Positions 61,001-64,000 of a stretch of DNA of 64,000 nucleotides are shown piece after piece (the stretch's first letter is position 1; each line of letters begins with the position of its first letter). The stretch comes from Lepidostoma basale. Its lineage: Eukaryota; Arthropoda; Insecta; Trichoptera; Lepidostomatidae. The notes beneath the pieces were generated by a model. It saw only the letters and a program-made list of their open reading frames with translations, did not search any database and was not told the origin of the DNA. Both the position numbers and the translations under genes were made by a program. The stretch covers positions 186,001 through 250,000 of the forward strand of contig JAHDVF020000046.1 of assembly GCA_022606425.2 (NCBI GenBank), given 5' to 3'.

Positions 61001-63390
61001 GTCACTATCCGTTCGCCCATCTGCTGTGAACATGCTACCTAAATACACGAATTCCCTCACCTGTTCCAAGTTCTCTTCGTTCACACTTATATTACAAACT
61101 GTCATTTGCTCTTCCCTTTCAAAAACCATCACCTTTGACTTTCCGACATTCATCATTAAATCATTTGACTTGCATACCTCGATAGATCTTTTTATTTTGT
61201 GTTAACTGCATCTTCCAGCTGTACGCCAACGTGCTGATCAAAGAGGGCGGTGGAGGTGGAGCCGTGCGGGCCAAGGCCTTGCTGGAGAGGGCCCTGCTGC
61301 AGGATGAGATGCACCTGCCGGCGGCTCTGGCCCTAGCCCGCCTGCTGGACACGGAGGAGGACCCTCAGGCCTCCATTGATCTACTGGAGAAACAAGTAGA
61401 TACGCTTCTTATGTTACCATACTTTAGTCTTCTGTTGAACAATGATTAACCCCACATTACCATACTTTCATATTTTGTTGAACAATGATAACCACACATC
61501 ACCATACTTTCATCTTCTATTGAACAATGATTATTCTCACATAACCATACTTTAATCTTCTGTTAAACAATGATAACCCCACTTTACCATACTCTAGTCT
61601 TCTATTGAACTATGATTAACCCCACTTTACCATACTTTTCTATTGAACAATGAGTATTCCCACATGACCATACTTTAATATTCTGTTAAACAATGATAAC
61701 CCCACTTTACCATACTCTAATATTCTATTGAACAATGATAACCACACATTACCATACTTTAATCTTCTATTGAACTGTGATTAACCCCACATTACCATAC
61801 TTTAATCTTCTATTGAACTGTGATTAACCCCACATTACCATACTTTAATCTTCTGTTGAACAATTAACCCCACATTACCATACTTTAATCTTCTATTGAA
61901 CAACAATTATTATTCTATTGAACTACGATTAACCCCACATTACCATACTCTAATTTTCTATTGAACAATGATAACCACACATTACCATACTTTAATCTTC
62001 TATTGAACTGTGATTAACCCCACATTACCATACTTTAATCTTCTGTTGAACAATTAACCCCACATTACCATACTTTAATCTTCTATTGAACAACAATTAT
62101 TATTCTATTGAACTACGATTAACCCCACATTACCATACTCTAATTTTCTATTGAACAATGATAACCACACATTACCATACTTTAATCTTCTATTGAACTG
62201 TGATTAACCCCACATTACCATACTTTAATCTTCTGTTGAACAATTAACCCCACATTACCATACTTTAATCTTCTATTGAACAACAATTATTATTCTATTG
62301 AACTACGATTAACCCCACATTACCATACTCTAATTTTCTATTGAACAATGATAACCACACATTACCATACTTTAATCTTCTATTGAACTGTGATTAACCC
62401 CACATTACCATACTTTAATCTTCTGTTGAACAATTAACCCCACATTACCATACTTTAATCTTCTATTGAACAACAATTATTATTCTATTGAACTACGATT
62501 AACCCCACATTACCATACTCTAATTTTCTATTGAACAATGATAACCACACATTACCATACTTTAATCTTCTATTGAACTGTGATTAACCCCACATTACCA
62601 TACTTTAATCTTCTGTTGAACAATTAACCCCACATTACCATACTTTAATCTTCTATTGAACAACAATTATTATTCTATTGAACTACGATTAACCCCACAT
62701 TACCATACTCTAATTTTCTATTGAACAATGATAACCACACATTACCATACTTTAATCTTCTATTGAACTGTGATTAACCCCACATTACCATACTTTAATC
62801 TTCTGTTGAACAATTAACCCCACATTACCATACTTTAATCTTCTATTGAACAACAATTATTATTCTATTGAACTACGATTAACCCCACATTACCATACTC
62901 TAATTTTCTATTGAACAATGACTAACCCCACATTACCATTAGTTATTGAACAATGATTAACCCACATTACCATACTTTAATATTCTATTGAACGATAATT
63001 AATCTTCAATTGAATAATGATTAACCCCACATTACCATATTTTAATCTTCTATTGAACAATGATTAACCCCACCTTAGCATACTATAATGTTCTTTTGAT
63101 CAATGATTCGGTCATACTTTAATCTTTTACTTAACAATTTAAACTTTGGTTAGTTAGTTATTTAGTTACGTTCAATGTGGCTCTATTTTGCTTCCAGGTG
63201 TTGATCTGCCCATCTGCAGCCCTACACCAAGCGTTGGGGGAAGCGTGGGCAAGGCGTGGGGGTGCCACAGGGGCCGAGTCTGCCCTCAAGCACTACGTTG
63301 CTGCCTTGGCTCTTGAACCTGGCAGCCGCAGTGTCCTGGACGCACTCGCACAGCTGGAACGCCCGTCCCAAAACGCTTCATCAAACCCTG
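48949..63390 (+). CDS. ANAPC7: Anaphase-promoting complex subunit 7 (APC7), nine exons, C-terminus outside window
   Basis: Encodes the TPR scaffold subunit APC7 of the anaphase-promoting complex, the nuclear E3 ubiquitin ligase that marks cyclins and securin for destruction at mitotic exit. Nine exons splice into one open frame of about 532 residues with all donor and acceptor phases agreeing (0, 2, 1, 1, 0, 1, 0, 0, 1). The order of similarity to animal APC7 is collinear from the N-terminus (ADSLYHLQHYRKAESIY) through RTSKINM, LYAACLAREGRL, EALLLKG, HFREAL and the last TPRs. Human APC7 is about 565 residues, so only a short acidic tail should be missing. Exons are GC-rich against AT-rich introns. 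Introns total about 12.8 kb and are filled with retrotransposons and satellites. No frameshift or stop was seen, so the gene looks functional. Family assignment is from recognition, not a search. Confidence 0.93.
49405..49910 (-). mobile_element. RTE-A LINE 3' fragment (ANAPC7 intron 1)
   Basis: aactaactaaccatcacgcc, gaaggggtaggcagaaagaa, with minus-strand FDTLSYTEY-complement reading YSVYDRVSNENIRSECGANDGVINKIMKGS. Antisense to the gene. Confidence 0.88.
50016..50155 (+). CDS. ANAPC7: ANAPC7 exon 2
   Basis: Acceptor ttacag|GCT and donor AGAAA|gtaagc; enters in phase 0 and leaves after two bases of a codon. It encodes about residues 24-70, including SPQETFQ and WYYADSLYHLQHYRKAESIY, the first helical repeat of APC7. 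The human protein has VYHADSLF at the same place. Intron 1 upstream holds an antisense RTE-A copy. Confidence 0.92.
50213..51375 (-). mobile_element. RTE-A LINE, best-preserved copy (ANAPC7 intron 2)
   Basis: Minus-strand frame of about 250 codons: MNVNKSKVMIFEKEETTTVCNISVNGENLEQVVEFVYLGSMFTRDGRVERDIERRVGAGNKVNGALKVVIANKNLSKKARMAVHNGVLLPTLMYGSEAWNWQRKDESRINAVEM to SILSAYPFGETA, TGA, then a tail of four ctaa units at 50219-50234. Upstream of a SINE insertion it resumes with LKGLDVGAKMSGVSVSCLLYADDAVLLADNEHELH (RT motif C, 51265-51375). Confidence 0.93.
51023..51262 (-). mobile_element. tRNA-derived SINE inside RTE-A, copy 6
   Basis: The minus strand starts cgacgaccttcg, with A box TGGCAGAGTGG and B box GGTTCGATTC about 35 bases later, then the family body and a final A-run (poly-T at 51023-51037). 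The uninterrupted RTE-A sequence at 45540 joins 'caccaggact' directly to 'tgtagttcatg', giving both edges. This is the best copy of the family. Confidence 0.88.
51440..51700 (-). mobile_element. Possible LINE C-terminus (ANAPC7 intron 2)
   Basis: The minus-strand ORF at 51490-51678 contains SFCVALGPKIYEHLHL, resembling the 'GPKIYNxLP' motif at the end of CR1/jockey-type ORF2. Short and decayed. Confidence 0.35.
51958..52083 (-). mobile_element. RTE-A fragment abutting ANAPC7 exon 3
   Basis: gatgcattcatctgccctac, atttcttcattatttcgttg and tttgatattttatcttgtat are the complement of RTE-A coding DKISNNEIMKKCRADECI. It runs to within about 12 bases of the exon 3 acceptor. Confidence 0.8.
52084..52253 (+). 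CDS. ANAPC7: ANAPC7 exon 3
   Basis: Acceptor gacag|A completes the split Lys codon; donor TCCA|gtaact leaves phase 1. It encodes about residues 71-126: a basic linker (KNRGQPKPAEGG) then ELEIKYKLHMCYMHM and AIDILQSI, matching the EIEVKYKMAECY region of vertebrate APC7. The sequence directly upstream of the acceptor is antisense RTE-A, so much of the splice acceptor context appears to be transposon-derived (see findings). Confidence 0.93.
52356..52575 (+). repeat. gaatgtctgtctcgggcag minisatellite (ANAPC7 intron 3)
   Basis: About seven units of 28 bases (gaatgtctgtct.gggcag.tcgaattt), alternate ones extended by gaatataatta, giving a roughly 67-base higher-order period. Units at 52400 and 52465 are almost identical. 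Confidence 0.85.
52795..52980 (+). CDS. ANAPC7: ANAPC7 exon 4
   Basis: Acceptor ttaccag|GC, donor GAAG|gtaata; enters and leaves in phase 1. Encodes about residues 127-188: RTSKINMCLGQALE, then a TPR (AAAYREALRACPLAIEAADRLL) ending SEVLAIVNEG. The KINM and ACPLA-EA positions match the family closely. GC-rich, as are the later exons. Confidence 0.95.
52990..53112 (-). mobile_element. LINE-J-type terminal fragment (ANAPC7 intron 4)
   Basis: catcatcatcattagccg tail, gtcgtccagtgttggaggcc, ctccctgccctacttccac, ctcctgccaatc: the 3' end of a LINE-J relative with a CAT-repeat tail. Confidence 0.6.
53115..53530 (+). mobile_element. RTE-C LINE fragment (ANAPC7 intron 4)
   Basis: FNKMKSLFCNDNINLKLRQRMIKCYVWPVLLYGCETWTLKVNSMNRLEAFEMWLYRRMLRIPWTDMVTNTEVLRRARVDRELLSTIKIRKISHLGHILRG, then a one-base deletion. 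Cut off at GRRGPG before the GAA tail. Same strand as the gene. Confidence 0.9.
53540..53762 (-). mobile_element. RTE-A fragment (ANAPC7 intron 4)
   Basis: ctcacttccttaacattcat, gatttctccgactcttcacg, tgtccaaaccatct; the minus strand reads FRWFGHMERMNGKKMVKKV. Replaces the end of the RTE-C copy. Confidence 0.75.
53765..53992 (+). CDS. Unidentified 75-codon ORF in ANAPC7 intron 4
   Basis: From ATG at 53765 to TAA at 53990-53992: WSYCQRRDILEELLVMYSCA, VLTCIDNLAETEHTL, PEYFIKFPNTFNGFISKYRK. Composition is protein-like and non-repetitive. The frame is also open upstream into antisense RTE-A. I recognise no family. It could be a fragment of a mobile-element protein or a captured gene piece; a real gene is not shown. 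Confidence 0.3.
   Translation: MVAQWSYCQRRDILEELLVMYSCAVLTCIDNLAETEHTLTSVLVIPEYFIKFPNTFNGFISKYRKLFDNENFKLI
54470..55015 (+). mobile_element. Possible solo LTR (ANAPC7 intron 4)
   Basis: TATA box (accatataaaagtggtac, about 54602) followed 30-40 bases on by an initiator-like tcagtcagtatt, and a poly(A) signal aataaag at 54969. This is the order expected of an LTR with U3, R and U5. The sequence is GC-richer than its flanks and non-coding. I could not fix the ends or a target duplication, so a plain gene promoter or other repeat remains possible. Confidence 0.4.
55066..55277 (+). CDS. ANAPC7: ANAPC7 exon 5
   Basis: Acceptor tgttctag|TG, donor CAGAGG|gtaatt; enters in phase 1, leaves in phase 0. 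Encodes about residues 189-259 (AAWLSARAHFHMREWPASARAL, LVALGEVQYYSGDTQQAIVTFQR), two TPR-like helical pairs. The TWxxFxRA-type packing at the end joins smoothly to AHSVDP in exon 6. Confidence 0.94.
55345..55400 (-). mobile_element. LINE-F tail scrap (ANAPC7 intron 5)
   Basis: aaatcagtttattttctcaa then agatattacaaac matches the minus-strand 3' ends of LINE-F copies at 11770 and 58512. Confidence 0.65.
55691..57577 (+). CDS. LINE-F reverse transcriptase ORF, 628 codons (ANAPC7 intron 5)
   Basis: Intact reading frame of a jockey/CR1-type non-LTR retrotransposon ORF2 without the N-terminal endonuclease. Residues 1-120 are the linker (SYHKKWKSSGNSHYYTLFSS, FWKYIDSKR). The RT has YRPVAIL at 198, DFSKAFDKV, GVPQGSNLGPLLF around 323, and catalytic FADD at 354-357. 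The thumb and C-terminal region include VLRVLYNSLVRSRLEYSSVIW and QRQHRLFYLPRCRTNLP. TGA follows at once, then an AT-rich 3' UTR ending in gaaaatgaaaatgaaat at 57697-57712. The absence of stops over 1.9 kb marks a young insertion, in sense with ANAPC7. The exact clade needs phylogeny. Confidence 0.93.
   Translation: MKHSYHKKWKSSGNSHYYTLFSSLRATVKCKMRSSFKSYISNIGADILRNPNDFWKYIDSKRHDGGVIDTMTWQGQEVHNREVVNAFAEHFKSVFSTPSNEAVHADSQNTTQGAQDISIDFFSECEIFKAINQLKNTNSLGPDFVPTFILKGCNHIFKKPLSIIFNRSLQTGVFPELWKISKISPVFKKGTKSCVENYRPVAILSTPAKVFEALIHHFINPKIEPFIINEQHGFRSGRSTITNLMVFTNFVTKCLDKGAQVDCSYSDFSKAFDKVDHQLLLRKLQRIGFSDNLLKLFSSYLTSRKQYVSYGLFQSSAFHTSSGVPQGSNLGPLLFTIFINDISNEIKFSNFLLFADDIKVFSEIENPSDCLKLQCDIQSITQWSKRNKLFFNVSKCFVMSYTRASKTLYFRYLMDGVQLERASTSRDLGVLFDAQLSFNLHIVALCNSSIKMLGFVFRNAKIFSNTQVLRVLYNSLVRSRLEYSSVIWSLPGIRYSLMVERVQKKFLRFLYLRERGYYPWLFPTEFLLGMLSYQSLERRRNIHLGVHFFQLIGGRIQNSDVLSDVGLFVPDNYLRQRQHRLFYLPRCRTNLPMVMPVGRAILLLNRIASEVDIFRDSVSCLRDAISML
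57578..57715 (+). mobile_element. LINE-F 3' UTR and tail
   Basis: AT-rich 3' UTR ending with three gaaaat units. Other LINE-F copies end in repeated aatca on the minus strand, so tail units differ between subfamilies. Confidence 0.75.
57716..58130. other. Rest of ANAPC7 intron 5
   Basis: AT-rich; no element recognised. Confidence 0.5.
58131..58383 (+). CDS. ANAPC7: ANAPC7 exon 6
   Basis: Acceptor atttcag|GCC (phase 0), donor AAAAG|gtatac (phase 1). Encodes about residues 260-343. LYAACLAREGRLRESESHL and PRAAYFAQKACIMDPRDPEALLLKG are collinear with YGYLLAREGRL and ALLLKG of animal APC7. Very Arg- and GC-rich in the middle. Confidence 0.95.
58505..59205 (-). mobile_element. LINE-F copy (ANAPC7 intron 6)
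   Basis: The minus strand reads MLGFIIRTGRVFRDPNLLRVLYNALVRSRLESGYVIWSPHEARYFVILERVQKKILRYLYMREYGSYPWLYPTVFLLGMLG, then decays. Tail caaatcaaatcag at 58505. Very close to the 11752-12571 copy, more distant from the 55691 ORF. Confidence 0.9.
59206..59255. repeat. agatatc short tandem repeat
   Basis: Four to five agatatcnggatag units at the 5' edge of the LINE-F copy. Confidence 0.7.
59265..59605 (+). mobile_element. RTE-A fragment (ANAPC7 intron 6)
   Basis: MERMNEEKLKKKVFVNDVTGTKLRERWGKCRPREESEKSM with a deletion relative to other copies; ends tttggagagacggtgtgatg and a ttagtaagttagttagtt tail. Confidence 0.82.
59645..60512 (-). mobile_element. RTE-E LINE, RT-to-C-terminus, intact 280-codon frame (ANAPC7 intron 6)
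   Basis: Minus-strand ORF 59670-60512: LEDLDYADDLCLLSVNRVDA (catalytic YADD), KLCRLHEEAAEVGLKINMSKT, FCYLGSMIAGSGGTEEDVASRLDKARGAF, SVLLYGCETWKSTADVIGKL, KPIREQVARRKWQWIGHTLRR, GKRKRGRPRATWRRTLQDEV. GAA tail at 59644-59660. Only copy of this family here and free of stops, so recent. Antisense to ANAPC7. Confidence 0.92.
60600..60695 (+). repeat. R8 dispersed repeat (ANAPC7 intron 6)
   Basis: ataaaatataatgaaacttg, aacagaagttttcattcata, ttaattagtaaatatgg and caccattgttcaatcataat follow the order of the 40780 copy with changes. Confidence 0.6.
60721..60917 (+). CDS. ANAPC7: ANAPC7 exon 7
   Basis: Acceptor tcttccag|GG (phase 1), donor ACG|gtacgc (phase 0). Encodes about residues 344-409: KKYMEALAHFREALQSAP, then YEGYAGLAEAHMAL and AAAVASSACKALPN, canonical TPRs with small residues at positions 8 and 20. 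Confidence 0.95.
60955..61175 (-). mobile_element. RTE-A' fragment filling ANAPC7 intron 7
   Basis: Minus strand: MMNVGKSKVMVFEREEQMTVCNISVNEENLEQVREFVYLGSMFTADGRTDSDVERRVGAGNKVNVSVK. It occupies about 220 of the 301 intron bases. Confidence 0.9.
61219..61395 (+). CDS. ANAPC7: ANAPC7 exon 8
   Basis: Acceptor tcttccag|CTG and donor AAACAA|gtagat, both phase 0; 59 codons (about residues 410-468). Contains LYANVLIKEGGGGGAV, a TPR (AKALLERALLQDEMHLPAALALARLL) and ASIDLLEKQ. The penta-glycine replaces the short loop between two TPRs in relatives and may be lineage-specific. Confidence 0.94.
61440..63080 (+). repeat. Satellite array in ANAPC7 intron 8
   Basis: About 1.6 kb of roughly 43-base units (ttaaccccacattaccatac, tttaatcttctattgaacaa) filling the intron. 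The edges (61440-61790 and 62930-63080) hold diverged single units; the middle is a perfect higher-order array. Confidence 0.95.
61791..62922 (+). repeat. 190-bp higher-order repeat, six copies
   Basis: Repeat starts at 61791, 61981, 62171, 62361, 62551 and 62741. Each 190-base unit contains four variant monomers (gaactgtgattaacc, gttgaacaattaacc, caacaattattattc, gaactacgattaacc). As read, the copies are identical until about 62920. Confidence 0.95.
63198..63390 (+). CDS. ANAPC7: ANAPC7 exon 9
   Basis: Acceptor tgcttccag|GTG (phase 0), donor CCTG|gtgaga (phase 1). Encodes about residues 469-532: ALHQALGEAWARRGGATGAESALKHY and AALALEPGSRSVLDALAQLE, matching the final TPR of APC7 (ALSLDPNDQKSLEGMQKME in human). 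The tail after ASSNP must continue in an exon past 64000. Confidence 0.93.
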
Positions 63391-63509
63391 GTGAGAACGC
63401 TTACCTCTAAAACTCATTAATCAAAAAATTCTCTTGTATCAATTTGCATGCAATGTTCAATTTGAATTCTATCTATTTTAGTTTTACCTGATTTCTGTAT
63501 TTTTTTCCT

Positions 63510-63870
63510 TTTTTATACCCTTGTTTATGGAAGTGAAACATTGAACTAGCAAAAGAAAGATGAGAATAGAATTGATGCAGTAGAAATGAGATCTCTTAGA
63601 CGGTTGTGTATTAAGTCTGTATATGATAGAGTGTCAAATGTAAGTGTTTTGAACAAAATAATGAAAGGATCGTGAAGTCACATACAAAAGGAAGAATGAA
63701 GAAAGACGGGTCATGAAATAGAAACCGAAAAGTACATGGCATGAATAAATTAATCGAATTTAAAGATCGGCCATGTTAGGAGTTGGAAGAATCGATGTAT
63801 GTGTTTGACTCACTATGAATCTGGAGGAAGCTAGAGAGGTTTGCCTGGATAGAGTAGTGTGGCGGTTAAT
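63510..63870 (+). mobile_element. RTE-A LINE fragment (ANAPC7 intron 9)
   Basis: cccttgtttatggaagtgaa, gatgcagtagaaatgagatc, SVYDRVSNVSVLNKIMKGS, then a decayed RSWKNRCMCLTHYESGGS-like C-terminus. No tail left. Confidence 0.75.
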
Positions 63871-64000
63871 TCTTTTTTAATTTAATTATGATGCAATCAT
63901 CTGCATCACACTTCATCTTTCATCGTTCAGTATTCTATCATATATCATTTTCCTGCACATTCTTAGTGATCTGATTTCTATGGCATTTATCCTATTTTTA
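63871..64000 (-). mobile_element. RTE-A fragment at window end
   Basis: atgatgcaatcatctgcatc, catcgttcagtattctatca and ctgatttctatggcatttat: the divergent subfamily seen at 29166 and 51958, minus strand, continuing past the window. Confidence 0.8.

Noticed and set aside
61440..63080. CRISPR array
   Set aside because: The period is regular but there are no unique spacers between conserved repeats. It is a nested satellite in a eukaryotic intron.

Overview
This is animal nuclear DNA, most likely from an insect and probably a moth or butterfly. It is AT-rich, coding exons are small and separated by GT..AG introns, and there are no bacterial operons. It is packed with 5'-truncated non-LTR retrotransposons of the endonuclease/reverse-transcriptase (RTE-like) type that are abundant in lepidopteran and other arthropod genomes, together with tRNA-derived SINEs, fold-back MITEs and Penelope-like fragments. 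The order-level assignment is inference; no diagnostic marker gene is present.

The one host gene I can name is on the + strand at 48949-63390: the orthologue of ANAPC7 (APC7), a TPR subunit of the anaphase-promoting complex. I read nine exons with matching splice phases (48949-49017, 50016-50155, 52084-52253, 52795-52980, 55066-55277, 58131-58383, 60721-60917, 61219-61395, 63198-63390). They give about 532 residues with no frame break; the acidic C-terminal exon lies beyond the window. The exons are GC-rich islands inside introns made largely of transposons, including an intact 628-codon reverse-transcriptase ORF in intron 5 and a 190-bp higher-order satellite in intron 8.

The first 48.9 kb hold no recognisable host gene. 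There is one well-formed candidate exon of an unidentified minus-strand gene (30883-31081) and a possible non-coding first exon near 25.3-25.6 kb. The rest is a mosaic of repeats. I use local names. RTE-A: SAYPFGE C-terminus, TTAG tail; A' is a subfamily with a TTG-rich tail. RTE-B: GRPPKRW..GW C-terminus, GAA tail. RTE-C: EWTG..VIANVGGT, GAA tail. RTE-D: TWTL..RPPVRWTDD, TGA tail. RTE-E: 59.6-60.5 kb. LINE-G: GHVERMPEGRTP. LINE-H: GHVCRAEETRAI. LINE-I: GHVVRMPDARLP plus a C2H2 finger. LINE-J: tails reading 'gtcgtccactgctgg'. LINE-F: jockey/CR1-type, FADD box. Nearly all copies keep only the 3' end, as expected for target-primed reverse transcription that stops early.

The elements interact. 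A short SINE-like family carries the RTE-A 3' hairpin and tail. Fold-back MITEs with TAA/TTA duplications have landed in RTE-A and elsewhere. A SINE interrupts RTE-A in APC7 intron 2, and an RTE-B fragment with an 11-bp target duplication interrupts a SINE at 7.4-7.7 kb. A TTAA-flanked DNA element with perfect 20-bp inverted ends carries a nested RTE-A copy at 29.4-30.8 kb. All boundaries of decayed repeats are estimates by eye.
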